Of a DNA stretch of 64,000 nt, positions 8,711-17,684 are shown in pieces; the first letter of the stretch is position 1, and every line of letters starts with the position of its first letter. Origin of the DNA: Aggregatibacter aphrophilus ATCC 33389 (GTDB lineage: Bacteria; Pseudomonadota; Gammaproteobacteria; Enterobacterales; Pasteurellaceae); contig NZ_LR134327.1 in the NCBI RefSeq assembly GCF_900636915.1, positions 1,860,001-1,924,000 of the forward strand, given 5' to 3'. The notes beneath the pieces are model-generated. The model worked only from the letters and a program-made list of their open reading frames with translations. It made no database searches and was not told the origin of the DNA. The position numbers and the translations under genes were made by a program.

Positions 8711-10096
8711 ATGAAAAAATTTGCATTGAAAAGCGCAGTCATCGCGATTGCCGGTTATCTTGGGGTTGTTGGATATGTTCATCACTATGACAAAGGACAA
8801 ATGGAGAAATTACTTGCCGAAGGTAATTACTCTGCTGAACAACAAAAAATTGCCAAAGTCTTTTTTAACAATGGGTGTCAATATTGTCACACACCAAGTG
8901 CCGAGTTGCCATTTTATGCTCGTGTTCCGCTAGTTGATTCTATAATGCAAAACGACATTAAAGGAGGCAGCCGCGTATTTCTATTGAATAAATTGCTCGA
9001 AGGCTTAAAAAATCCAAGTAAATTATCGGAAGTGGATTTGGCAAAACTTGAGCGCGTCATTGAAAATGGCGAAATGCCGATTGCAAAATTCCGTCATATT
9101 CACTGGGGAAGCAGTCCTGATGAAGACGAAAAAACCACGTTGTTAAACTGGATTCGTGAACAACGTAAAGCCTTTTTACCGGCAAATACTGAAGGCACCG
9201 ATAACAATCGCCTAATTCAACCGATTCCGGATGCCATCATGACAGATCCGGCTAAGGTGGCTCTAGGTCGCAAGCTCTTTAAAGACGGTCGTTTATCGAC
9301 AGACGGCACTATTCAATGCCACACCTGTCACCAGCTCGACAAAGGCGGGGTTGACCGTTTAGATGTTTCTACCGGCATTGAAGGCAAAAAAGGCGGTATT
9401 AACGCACCGACCGTATTTAACGCCGCATTTAACTTTGTCCAATTCTGGGATGGTCGTGCCATTGATTTAGCCGACCAAGCAGGCGGACCACCTGTTAACC
9501 CGGTAGAAATGGGTTCCCACACATGGAATGACATTGTGGCAAAATTTGAACAAGATGAAGAATTTAAAAAAGAATTCTTAAAAATCTATCCTGAAGTCAC
9601 CCAAGCCACATTAACCCATGCCATCGGTGAGTATGAAAAAACCTTAATCACGCCGAATAGCGATTTCGACCGCTACTTAAAAGGCAATAAAACGGCATTA
9701 AACGCGCAACAATTAAAAGGGTATGAATTGTTTAAACAGCATAAATGCGATACCTGTCATACCGGCGTGAATATGGGAGGTCAATCTTACGAATACATGG
9801 GTATTTACGGTGATTACTTCAAAGATCGTGGCACACCAATCACGGAAGCCGACCAAGGTCGTTTCGCGCAAACCCAAGATCCGTACGATATGCATCGCTT
9901 TAAAGTGCCTTCATTGCGTAATATCGCATTAACTGCGCCTTATATGCACGATGCCTCCGCAAAAGACTTGAAAGAAGCGGTTCGTATTATGTTGAAATAT
10001 CAAAGCAACGCTAAACCGCAACAACAAGATATTGATGATATTACATCCTTCTTAGAAAGTCTGAATGGTGAATTTGAAGGTAAGAAATTGCAATAA
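8711..10096 (+). CDS. qpo: Tri-haem quinol peroxidase (cytochrome c peroxidase family)
   Basis: Membrane-anchored peroxidase that reduces hydrogen peroxide with electrons from quinol. A single N-terminal membrane helix (residues 8-22) is followed by an extra haem domain with CQYCH (56-60). The classical di-haem peroxidase core follows, with CHTCH (203-207) and CDTCH (346-350). The 461-residue length and three haem motifs distinguish it from two-haem Ccp and match the YhjA/QPO type. QPO was characterised in Aggregatibacter actinomycetemcomitans, where it was linked to leukotoxin secretion; that role is literature, not seen here. The gene is monocistronic with an FNR-like promoter. Confidence 0.92.
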   Translation: MKKFALKSAVIAIAGYLGVVGYVHHYDKGQMEKLLAEGNYSAEQQKIAKVFFNNGCQYCHTPSAELPFYARVPLVDSIMQNDIKGGSRVFLLNKLLEGLKNPSKLSEVDLAKLERVIENGEMPIAKFRHIHWGSSPDEDEKTTLLNWIREQRKAFLPANTEGTDNNRLIQPIPDAIMTDPAKVALGRKLFKDGRLSTDGTIQCHTCHQLDKGGVDRLDVSTGIEGKKGGINAPTVFNAAFNFVQFWDGRAIDLADQAGGPPVNPVEMGSHTWNDIVAKFEQDEEFKKEFLKIYPEVTQATLTHAIGEYEKTLITPNSDFDRYLKGNKTALNAQQLKGYELFKQHKCDTCHTGVNMGGQSYEYMGIYGDYFKDRGTPITEADQGRFAQTQDPYDMHRFKVPSLRNIALTAPYMHDASAKDLKEAVRIMLKYQSNAKPQQQDIDDITSFLESLNGEFEGKKLQ

Positions 10097-10107
10097 CGGC
10101 AATCAAT

Positions 10108-10168
10108 AAAAAGTGCGGTGGATTTTCAACACGTTTTTAAATGTCGTAAAAACTCACCGCACTTTTTT
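10108..10168. terminator. Uptake-word dyad terminator
   Basis: AAAAAGTGCGGTG (10108-10120) and CACCGCACTTTTTT (10155-10168) form an inverted pair of uptake words between the converging peroxidase and rnd genes, with a T-run on each strand. Confidence 0.75.
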
Positions 10169-10179
10169 ATTTAAAAGGA

Positions 10180-11337
10180 TTATGCGTCGAATGCTTTCAA
10201 GGCGCTCAAAAGCTTTTCACCAAAAGGTCGACGCCAACCGTTTAACAATTCCGGCGGTTCGTTATCCGCTTCTTTTCGCCAGTGCCATTTCATTAAACTT
10301 TCCAAGCCACGTCGGCCGGCAATTAACTCTTTTGGTAAATTTTCAGGCGTAATTTTCGTTAATTCCTGTTGCAAGGTTTTTAATGCCGCTTTATAACGCG
10401 GATCATCCATTAGACGTTGAATCGTTGGCGGATAATCTTTCGGATCAATTCGTTTAACCTGTTCAAGCAACTGTAATAATTTTTTACCGTGAATTCGCAC
10501 TTCTGCCGTGCTTAAACCAAGATCCAACAACACCGAGGTACTTTTCGGATCATGTTTTGCTACCGTCCATAAATTTTCCGCATGAACCACAAAATTTAAA
10601 GCGAGATCCCGTCGCATGGCTTCTTGCATACGCCATTTTGCCAACAGTTTGAGGCGCATTAATTCTAATGAATTGAGTTTCCACGCATTGGGAATAGCAA
10701 AATACGCTTCCTCCGGATCCCTTGCAGAGTGCGCCCGTTTATTGAGTAAAAATTCACATTCATTTTCCACCGCACTTTGCCACTCGGTTTGCGCCAGCTG
10801 TGCTTGCATTTGCTGATATAACGGCAACAAATACCACACATCGGCCGCCGCATATTGCAATTGCGTATCGGATAACGGGCGAGCCAACCAATCGGTGCGG
10901 GAAGCGCCTTTATCAATTTCAATTTGGAAATAATGTTGCACCAATGTGGCAAATCCCGGTGAATTGGCAAAGCCCAGAAAATTGGCCATCACTTGGGTAT
11001 CACACATTGGTTGCGGCAATTGCTGGAAATAATGTTGAAAAACTTCCAAATCTTCCCCACTGGCATGTAACACTTTGGTGACGCGTTCATCGGCAAGTAA
11101 GGCAATGAAAGGAGAAAAATCTTGAATCGTTGTCGGGTCGATAAGCGCGACTTCATCACCGGCATAGAGCTGAATCAAACCGAGCTTCGGATAAAAAGTT
11201 CGGGTGCGGACAAATTCGGTGTCTAAAGCCACCGCACTTTGCTGTCCGGCCAATGCACAAACCTCTGCCAAGGATTCATCCTCAGTAATGAGCTTAAAGT
11301 GCGGTGCGTTTTTGCATTCTTTTATTTGATACGTCAT
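10180..11337 (-). CDS. rnd: Ribonuclease D
   Basis: 3'-5' exoribonuclease trimming tRNA and other small RNA precursors. The DEDDy nuclease domain shows ALDTEFVRTRTFYPKLGLIQ, then LHASGEDLEVF, then YAAADVWYLLPLY, and HRDC-like C-terminal helices follow. The ATG at 11337 gives 385 residues, near the family norm. An upstream in-frame GTG at 11364 would add nine residues and has only a poor ribosome site. That GTG overlaps the stop of a four-codon ATG reading frame preceded by AGAGAG, so translation could also be coupled there. It is last in the minus-strand run after fadD. Confidence 0.93.
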   Translation of the reverse strand: MTYQIKECKNAPHFKLITEDESLAEVCALAGQQSAVALDTEFVRTRTFYPKLGLIQLYAGDEVALIDPTTIQDFSPFIALLADERVTKVLHASGEDLEVFQHYFQQLPQPMCDTQVMANFLGFANSPGFATLVQHYFQIEIDKGASRTDWLARPLSDTQLQYAAADVWYLLPLYQQMQAQLAQTEWQSAVENECEFLLNKRAHSARDPEEAYFAIPNAWKLNSLELMRLKLLAKWRMQEAMRRDLALNFVVHAENLWTVAKHDPKSTSVLLDLGLSTAEVRIHGKKLLQLLEQVKRIDPKDYPPTIQRLMDDPRYKAALKTLQQELTKITPENLPKELIAGRRGLESLMKWHWRKEADNEPPELLNGWRRPFGEKLLSALKAFDA

Positions 11338-11404
11338 AGAAATAAAGGAGAGAATATTGCTCACAAAAGCGACATTCTCTCTTATTGATTGATAAAATTA
11401 ATGA

Positions 11405-13093
11405 CTAATTCGCCGGGCGCTTAGCCAATTCTTCGTCACGCAATACGCGGCGTAAAATCTTACCTACATTGCTCTTTGGCAACTCTTCGCGAAATTCGAT
11501 ATCTTTCGGAATTTTGTAACCGGTTAAATGTTGACGGCAATGTTGACGCAACTCGTCGCGGGTCAGGCTTTCGTCTTTTTTCACCACAAAAATCTTAATG
11601 GTTTCACCCGAGACTTCATTTGGTACACCAATAGCTACCACTTCGGAGACCTTATAGTTGAGCATTACCACATCTTCGATTTCGTTCGGATATACGTTAA
11701 AACCGGACACCAAAATCATGTCTTTTTTACGATCCACAATGCGCAAGCTGTAACTTTCATCCATAACGACAATATCACCGGTCGCCATCCAACCATCCTT
11801 GAGTACTTCAGCGGTAGCTTCTGGGCGTTGCCAGTACCCCTGCATGACTTGCTCACCTTTTACCCACAACTCCCCTGCTTCGCCGATTGCAGCTTCACTA
11901 CCGTCTTCTTTGATAATTTTAATATCCGTATTCGGTACAGGTACACCGATACTGCCGTTGTGTTTCACTACATTGACCGGGCAAGCGGCAATCAGCGGAG
12001 AACATTCCGTCATACCATAACCTTCAATAATGTTACAACCGGTAATTTCATGCCAACGGGTTGCCACCGCTTGTTGAATCGCCATGCCACCACCTACGGA
12101 AAGTTTTAACGAAGAAAAATTAACTTCTTTAAAATTCTCGTTGTTTAACAACGCATTGAATAACGTATTCACACCCGTAATGGCAACGAAAGGATATTTT
12201 TTCAGTTCTTTAACAAACCCCGGAATATCACGCGGATTGGTGATTAATACGGCAGTTATTCCCAACTCGACAAACAATAAACAGTTCACTGTTAGCGCAA
12301 AAACGTGATACAGCGGTAGTGCTAAAATCGCCAAGCGTTCACGGTGGCGATCGCCTACGAAAGGATAAGCAATCCACTTAGATTGGAATACGTTCACAAT
12401 AATATTGCCGTGAGACAGCATAGCGCCTTTTGCCACGCCCGTCGTGCCGCCGGTGTATTGCAGAAACGCCAAATTATCCCGTTCTATTTGCGGACGTACA
12501 TATTGGCGATATTTACCGACACTCAACACTTCACGAAATGTCACCGCATTCGGCAGCTTGTATTTCGGCACCAATTTCTTAACGTATTTCACCACGAAAT
12601 TTACCAATGTGCGTTTACCAAAAGAGAGTTGGTCGCCCATACGGGTTAAAATCACGTGTTTCACATCTGTGTTGAACACCACTTTTTCTAACGTAGAAGC
12701 AAAATTAGAGACCACCACAATAGCTTTGGCACCACTGTCTTGGAGTTGGTGTTCCAACTCGCGCGGTGTATAAAGCGGGTTTACATTCACCACCACGAGA
12801 CCTGCGCGTAAAATACCAAATAACGCAATAGGATATTGCAACAAATTCGGCATCATTAATGCCACGCGCTCACCACGTTCCAGCTTCAATTCATTCTGCA
12901 AATACGCCGCAAAGGCACGGCTACGCTCTTCCAACTTACGAAAAGTCAGCACTTTACCCATATTGATATAAGCCGCGCGGTCCGGATGCTCACGCACCGC
13001 TTTATCAAACATATCTAAAATGGAATCGTATTCCGATGTATTTAATTCATGCTCAGAACCTTCAGGGTAATTTTTAAGCCAAGGTTTTTCCAT
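11405..13093 (-). CDS. fadD: Long-chain-fatty-acid--CoA ligase
   Basis: Acyl-CoA synthetase that activates exogenous fatty acids with ATP and CoA at the inner membrane. The 562 residues match E. coli FadD. The AMP-binding motif is [16 protein letters not shown], the later ANL motifs are [10 protein letters not shown] and DGWMATGDI, and the C-terminal lysine region is GKILRRVLR. The ATG follows GGAACATTA. The neighbours slp and rnd are on the same strand with short gaps. No FadR site was searched for in detail. Confidence 0.95.
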   Translation of the reverse strand: MEKPWLKNYPEGSEHELNTSEYDSILDMFDKAVREHPDRAAYINMGKVLTFRKLEERSRAFAAYLQNELKLERGERVALMMPNLLQYPIALFGILRAGLVVVNVNPLYTPRELEHQLQDSGAKAIVVVSNFASTLEKVVFNTDVKHVILTRMGDQLSFGKRTLVNFVVKYVKKLVPKYKLPNAVTFREVLSVGKYRQYVRPQIERDNLAFLQYTGGTTGVAKGAMLSHGNIIVNVFQSKWIAYPFVGDRHRERLAILALPLYHVFALTVNCLLFVELGITAVLITNPRDIPGFVKELKKYPFVAITGVNTLFNALLNNENFKEVNFSSLKLSVGGGMAIQQAVATRWHEITGCNIIEGYGMTECSPLIAACPVNVVKHNGSIGVPVPNTDIKIIKEDGSEAAIGEAGELWVKGEQVMQGYWQRPEATAEVLKDGWMATGDIVVMDESYSLRIVDRKKDMILVSGFNVYPNEIEDVVMLNYKVSEVVAIGVPNEVSGETIKIFVVKKDESLTRDELRQHCRQHLTGYKIPKDIEFREELPKSNVGKILRRVLRDEELAKRPAN

Positions 13094-13134
13094 TAATGTT
13101 CCTTAGTATTGTTTCTATTTTTATGGTGTTGAAA

Positions 13135-13692
13135 TTAGTATAAATTGTAACGAACACGGGGTTCAGCCCAGAAAAAGCGGGAGGAAAATCCCCAACCATA
13201 AGGACGGAACGGACCGTAATCATAAAAATCATCCGGATCGTAATAATATTCCTTCACTAATTTCCAAATACGATATTGATCGGCCTGCACTACGGGATAG
13301 CTATATTCTGCTTGATCAATGTTGCCCGTTTCTTTGCCTTTTAACACGCCTGCTACCGTGACATATTGATCTTTCAAATTTTCCGGTTCAACAAAGCCGT
13401 TTAAATAGGCAATAAACCGCCCATCGCTATGACTATCCACAATAGGTTTGGCGGAAAAATACGCCACCGTTTGATTTAACACTTCGATTTTGGTTTGATT
13501 TTTTAACGCCGTAGCAGAAATCACCTTGCCGCCTAAACGCACTTTCTTACATTGACAATCATAATCTTGTAACTGTACGCTTTTTAAATTCAACGCATCA
13601 AACCGTTTGGGTTCGAACCCTTGTGGTGCAGAGACACAACCGACCAAACCCAAAGAAAGTGCGGTCAGAATTAGCCATGTTTTTTTACGCAT
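13135..13692 (-). CDS. slp: Slp family outer membrane lipoprotein
   Basis: A 185-residue lipoprotein with signal peptide and lipobox LVGC (lipidated Cys at 19). The Slp/YeaY-like core contains VRLGGKVISA and later GYV-type segments for binding or starvation-linked functions that remain poorly defined. The tail is rich in Tyr, Phe, Pro and Asp (about 140-185). It lies between tsaB and fadD, the same order seen in other Pasteurellaceae, and is likely co-transcribed. Assignment is by overall family resemblance. Confidence 0.85.
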   Translation of the reverse strand: MRKKTWLILTALSLGLVGCVSAPQGFEPKRFDALNLKSVQLQDYDCQCKKVRLGGKVISATALKNQTKIEVLNQTVAYFSAKPIVDSHSDGRFIAYLNGFVEPENLKDQYVTVAGVLKGKETGNIDQAEYSYPVVQADQYRIWKLVKEYYYDPDDFYDYGPFRPYGWGFSSRFFWAEPRVRYNLY

Positions 13693-13722
13693 TTTAATTC
13701 TCCTCTAAAAGATAATTAAAAC

Positions 13723-14445
13723 TTATTCTCGTCCGGGTAATTTTTTCCAAGTGACTTCATTACGCAAGTAAATCGGCTCAATGTCTAACGGGCTAATAAC
13801 CTGCCCGGCAAACCATTGCGGCAAGACCAAATCCAACATATATAATGCGGAAGGCAAGGTAATATTGGTGGTTTTGCCTAAATTGGCCTCCGCCAATTGC
13901 GGATATGCTGCCCAACCGGTACCGACTAAAACTGCGCCGGAATGTTCCTGCCGTGCGAGTTGTTCCAACACATTTTGCGGGTTGCAAACCTGTTCTTCAA
14001 TCACAGGTTGCCAGTGTAAAAACGTGCCAAAATCCGACCGCACTTTTTGTGCCTGCCATTGAGCGAAATAGACTTCATTCATGCGGGCATCAATGGCGCT
14101 TAACACGGTTTCCGCCTGATATTGCACATAAGCGGCTTGCGCCATGGCGGCTAAATTGGAAATAGGAATCACCGGTAAATTAGCACCGAATGCCAAACCT
14201 TGCGCAATGCCCGCACCAATTCGCACCCCGGTAAAACTGCCCGGCCCACGCCCAAATGCCAAGGCATCAACTTGATTAAGTGTAATCCCTGCCTGAGCCA
14301 AAACGTGATCTACCATAGGCAGAATATGTTTCGTGTGTTCGCGTTGGGCAAGTTGTTCCAAATGGATTTTTTCTCCACCGTGTAACAAAGCAACCGAACA
14401 AGCTTCAGTTGCTGTATCTAACGCTAACAATGTGACGTTTTTCAT
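13723..14445 (-). CDS. tsaB: tRNA threonylcarbamoyladenosine biosynthesis protein TsaB
   Basis: Partner of TsaD and TsaE in forming t6A37 on ANN-decoding tRNAs. The 240-residue ASKHA-fold protein opens with LLALDTATEACSVALLHGG, followed by REHTKHILPMVDHVL and GRGPGSFTGVRIG, both diagnostic for the TsaB/TsaD group. It lacks the metal-binding histidines of TsaD beyond the first region, as expected for TsaB. It starts 8 bases after the yoaA stop, indicating an operon. Confidence 0.95.
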   Translation of the reverse strand: MKNVTLLALDTATEACSVALLHGGEKIHLEQLAQREHTKHILPMVDHVLAQAGITLNQVDALAFGRGPGSFTGVRIGAGIAQGLAFGANLPVIPISNLAAMAQAAYVQYQAETVLSAIDARMNEVYFAQWQAQKVRSDFGTFLHWQPVIEEQVCNPQNVLEQLARQEHSGAVLVGTGWAAYPQLAEANLGKTTNITLPSALYMLDLVLPQWFAGQVISPLDIEPIYLRNEVTWKKLPGRE

Positions 14446-14453
14446 TATTTCTT

Positions 14454-16385
14454 CTATTCTTCTCTATTAGTCTCTGTAAGGAATTGTACCACTTTGTTAA
14501 GGTCTCGCGTACGTTTAAAATGCGGCAAACTACGCAAAAAAGTTTCGCCGTAAGGCCGCATCACCAAACGATTATCACAAATAATCACCACGCCGCGATC
14601 AGTGACATCCCGAATCAAGCGTCCGACACCTTGTTTTAAGGTAATCACCGCCTCCGGAATTTGAATATCATTAAACGGATCACCACCCTGCAAACGGCAA
14701 TCTTCAATACGTGCTTTAAGCAGGGGTTCATCCGGCGCCGTAAATGGCAATTTATCAATAATCACCAACGACAATGCGTCACCTCTGACATCCACGCCTT
14801 CCCAAAAACTGGAAGTAGCAACCAGCACGCTATGGGGCTGAGAGACAAATTGCTCAAGTAAAGTTGCCTTTGCCGTTTCGCCCTGTAACAAAATCGACAA
14901 ATCGCTATTTTCACGGAAAAACTCCGCCAGGCTACGCATCATGGCATAGGATGTACAAAGCACGAAACAGCGACCTTGATTCGCTTCAATAATCGGCAAC
15001 AACATCTCACCCAGCTGACGAAAGGTGTTGCTGTGATTGGTTGCCGGCAAGTAACGTGGCACACAAAGCAAGGATTGCTCGGCATAATTAAACGGGCTTG
15101 GCAGAATTTTTTGTTCCGCATGCTGAATGCCTAAGCGCTGACAAAAGTGCTCAAACGTGCCGCCGACTTCCAACGTAGCGGAGGTAAAAATCCACGCGCA
15201 TTTTTGTTTTGCCATTTGCTCACCGAATTTATCCGCCACAGTGAGCGGCGTGATATGCAATCCAAATTGGCGACCAATACATTCATACCAATAACAATAT
15301 CCCGTAATTTCTGTTTCCAACAGGCGTTTTAACAAGCCTTGAAATCCTGCAATGCGTTCAAAAATACTGTCCAGCGTTTGAGAACGTCCTAAACCGAGCT
15401 TAATAACTTCAGCGGTGAAATTGAGTTTTTCCAGTAAAAAATCGTAGGCTTTTTTGACCGCACTTTGCTGCAACATTTCACGCCAATTACCTCGCGTATT
15501 GCCTTCTCCCAACAACAAGCGAAAATCCTGTACGATTTTTTGTAACTGATCGGAAGTCACACCAAGTTGCGCCATGTCTTTCACTTCCGTGCGGTAAGTA
15601 ATCTGAATATCTTTGCATAAATCAAAAAGTTGGCGGGAGGTGATAGATTGCCCGAAATATTGACTGGCAATATCCGGCAATTGATGTGCTTCGTCAAAAA
15701 CAATAACTTCCGCATTAGGAATCAGCTCGCCAAAGCCGTTTTCTTTCACAGCCATGTCGGCAAAAAATAAATGATGATTCACCACCACCAAATCGGCATT
15801 CAAGGCTTTTTTGCGCGCCAACGCCACATAGCAATCGGCATAATTGGGACAATCACTCCCCAGACAGCTTTCAGCAGTACTGGTGAGTTGTGGCAGAATC
15901 GGGCTATCTTCGGCAAGTTCGGTACATTCGGACAAATCGCCGCTTTTGGTGCTATTACGCCATTTTCGTACTTTGGATAAATCATGCAGCACACTGCGAT
16001 CGCCCAATACGCCTTGCGCAATCACCTGCTCCAAACGTTCTAAACACAAATAATTAACACGCCCTTTAAGCAAGGCAATTTTGCCGCTATAGCCAAGGGC
16101 TTTTTGAATGGCGGGTAAATCCCGATTGAAAAGCTGAGCCTGTAGATTTTTTGACCCGGTGGAAATAATGGTTTTCTTCTTCGCCAATAACGCCGGCGCC
16201 AAATAAGCAAAAGTTTTTCCCGTGCCCGTTCCGGCTTCCACCACCAACGGACTGCTATGCTCAATGGCTTTTCCAACGGCAGTCGCCATTTCGCGCTGTT
16301 CTTCGCGCGGACGAAATCCCTTTATGTGTTGACTTAGCTCACCATCAATAGAAAAAACCTTGCTAATTTGTTTCTTATACGCCAT
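14454..16385 (-). CDS. yoaA: DinG-family ATP-dependent DNA helicase YoaA
   Basis: XPD/DinG-type iron-sulphur helicase; in E. coli YoaA aids repair of blocked replication forks together with HolC. Motif I is VVEAGTGTGKTFAYLAPALL, the DEAH box is VIFDEAHQLPDIASQYFGQ, and cluster cysteines lie in YLCLERLE and CLGSDCPNYADC. The C-terminal motif VITLKQGVGRLIRD is intact. From the ATG at 16385 it has 643 residues, close to E. coli YoaA (636). The longer open frame upstream is not family-like. A start at 16397 is also possible. It diverges from the mutarotase gene. Confidence 0.93.
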   Translation of the reverse strand: MAYKKQISKVFSIDGELSQHIKGFRPREEQREMATAVGKAIEHSSPLVVEAGTGTGKTFAYLAPALLAKKKTIISTGSKNLQAQLFNRDLPAIQKALGYSGKIALLKGRVNYLCLERLEQVIAQGVLGDRSVLHDLSKVRKWRNSTKSGDLSECTELAEDSPILPQLTSTAESCLGSDCPNYADCYVALARKKALNADLVVVNHHLFFADMAVKENGFGELIPNAEVIVFDEAHQLPDIASQYFGQSITSRQLFDLCKDIQITYRTEVKDMAQLGVTSDQLQKIVQDFRLLLGEGNTRGNWREMLQQSAVKKAYDFLLEKLNFTAEVIKLGLGRSQTLDSIFERIAGFQGLLKRLLETEITGYCYWYECIGRQFGLHITPLTVADKFGEQMAKQKCAWIFTSATLEVGGTFEHFCQRLGIQHAEQKILPSPFNYAEQSLLCVPRYLPATNHSNTFRQLGEMLLPIIEANQGRCFVLCTSYAMMRSLAEFFRENSDLSILLQGETAKATLLEQFVSQPHSVLVATSSFWEGVDVRGDALSLVIIDKLPFTAPDEPLLKARIEDCRLQGGDPFNDIQIPEAVITLKQGVGRLIRDVTDRGVVIICDNRLVMRPYGETFLRSLPHFKRTRDLNKVVQFLTETNREE

Positions 16386-16457
16386 TATTTTTTTCATCAA
16401 ATCAAAAGTCGGCACAGTATAGCAGATTTCCTTTTTTTCTAAATCCACGAGGTCTAA

Positions 16458-17282
16458 ATGACAGTAAATATCCAACTCCAACAGCAAATCACGCCGGAAC
16501 TTAGCCTTTATGCCTACAACGACATTCCCGTACTGCATTTACAACACGCCTTCGGTTCGGCAAAAATTGCCTTGCAAGGCGCACATTTATTCAGCTGGCA
16601 ACCGACACAATGCCAACAAGATGTACTGTGGCTTAGCGAAATTGAACCTTTTGAAACAGGCACGGCCATTCGTGGCGGCGTTCCTATTTGCTATCCGTGG
16701 TTTGGCAATGCCGGCACGCCGGCGCACGGTTTCGCCCGCACCAGCCTTTGGCAATTAAGCGATTATGAGATTCGCACCGACAAAGTGCGGTTAGTTTTTT
16801 CCCTGTTTTCTGCATTGAATATCGTGTTGGCCAAAGTGGAAATACAATTTAGCGAACAATGCGAATTACGTTTTACCCATTATGGCGATTCGACGATGAA
16901 AAACGTACAAGTGGCTTTACACAGTTATTTCAATGTCGCTGACATCAACCGTACACAAATCGCCAACCTCCCGACAGAATGCTTTAATTCATTGAGTCAA
17001 TCGCAGGAAATCGTGCCTTCACCACGCGCCATTCGCGAAAACGTTGACTGCATTTATACCGCCCCTCAACAACCAACCGAGGTTCACGACATAGGCAACC
17101 ACCGCATAATTACCATCGAACACCTGAATGCCGGTAATGTGGTGCTATGGAACCCATGGCATAAAACCACCAGCAATATGGCGGAAAATGGTTATCAAAC
17201 CATGGTATGCGTAGAAACAGCCCGAATTGATGAATATCTTCAAACGGGAGAAACGGTGGCAGTGAGATTGAGCGTGAAATAG
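16458..17282 (+). CDS. D-hexose-6-phosphate mutarotase family protein (YeaD-like)
   Basis: A 274-residue aldose-1-epimerase-like beta-sandwich of the YeaD group, proposed to interconvert anomers of glucose-6-phosphate. Typical blocks are GAHLFSWQP, IRGGVPICYPWFG and ALHSYFNV with the conserved His, and CVETARI near the end with a catalytic-type Glu. It is transcribed away from yoaA. Downstream begins a segment of different base composition. Confidence 0.88.
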   Translation: MTVNIQLQQQITPELSLYAYNDIPVLHLQHAFGSAKIALQGAHLFSWQPTQCQQDVLWLSEIEPFETGTAIRGGVPICYPWFGNAGTPAHGFARTSLWQLSDYEIRTDKVRLVFSLFSALNIVLAKVEIQFSEQCELRFTHYGDSTMKNVQVALHSYFNVADINRTQIANLPTECFNSLSQSQEIVPSPRAIRENVDCIYTAPQQPTEVHDIGNHRIITIEHLNAGNVVLWNPWHKTTSNMAENGYQTMVCVETARIDEYLQTGETVAVRLSVK

Positions 17283-17285
17283 CTC

Positions 17286-17349
17286 AAAGAGCGGTCAGAT
17301 TTTCAGATGTTTTTACAAACTAATTCTAAAATCTGATCGCTTGAGATCT
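17286..17349 (+). repeat. Left copy of a 64-base repeat, also a terminator-like dyad
   Basis: It starts AAAGAGCGGTCAGATTTT and ends with the near-complement AAAATCTGATCGCTTGAG, so it folds into a hairpin just after the mutarotase stop. A related copy in the same orientation, aligning without gaps, lies at 21282-21345, so the two copies bracket the foreign-looking block. The uptake word here is a variant (AGAGCGGTC). Confidence 0.65.
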
Positions 17350-17380
17350 TGGCAAAATCTGATATTAATAGCTATTGATA

Positions 17381-17405
17381 GCGCACGCTTCCTAGCGTGC
17401 GCTTA
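17381..17405. terminator. GC-rich hairpin
   Basis: Perfect 8-bp stem GCGCACGC / GCGTGCGC with loop TTCCTA, followed by a loose T-rich tail. It lies just beyond the broken oxidoreductase gene on its downstream side. Confidence 0.5.
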
Positions 17406-17426
17406 TATTTTAGGAAAAGGCACAGG

Positions 17427-17603
17427 TTAGGAAACGTGCACCATCGTGGGCGATTTCCCTTCACGCGTGAAAATCTCAGAATGGTTGATGCCGAAGCCTT
17501 TGATTTTTACCAGTGACCAATCCTCTTTGATATCAGGTGTTGGCACGTCTTGATAAATTAGTTGTTCCGGGCCGCCGGCTTGGTAGATTTTTACGGCTTT
17601 CAT
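17427..17603 (-). pseudogene. Truncated zinc/quinone-type alcohol dehydrogenase (MDR) remnant
   Basis: A 58-codon reading frame with an AGGA ribosome site encodes MKAVKIYQAGGPEQLIYQDV and continues PTP..EDWSLVKIKGFGINHSEIFTREGKSP before meeting a stop at 17427. This is the recognisable N-terminus of the medium-chain dehydrogenase/reductase (quinone oxidoreductase) family, which is normally 310-340 residues. The nucleotide-binding domain is absent from the window, so the gene is broken. It lies at the left end of the foreign-looking block. Confidence 0.75.
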
Positions 17604-17643
17604 AACGTTTTCCTAAGAAGTTATTTTTATTGGGAGAGAGCTT

Positions 17644-17676
17644 GCAGGCTGCTTCTGATGCTTTCAGGTAGCCTGC
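17644..17676. terminator. Terminator-like dyad with a Neisseriaceae-type uptake word
   Basis: GCAGGCT (17644-17650) pairs with AGCCTGC (17670-17676), right after the transporter gene on its downstream side. Bases 17663-17674 read, on the minus strand, AGGCTACCTGAA. As I recall, that is the Eikenella-type dialect of the Neisseriaceae DNA uptake sequence. Confidence 0.6.
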
Positions 17677-17684
17677 TACCAATT

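Noticed and set aside
5919..8711. Integrative element with attachment sites at tRNA-Lys
   Set aside because: No integrase and no second copy of the tRNA 3' end seen within the window; the island idea rests on composition and gene content only.
11528..12109. 193-codon frame opposite to fadD
   Set aside because: Lies wholly within fadD on the other strand; the sequence is a complement shadow with no ribosome site.
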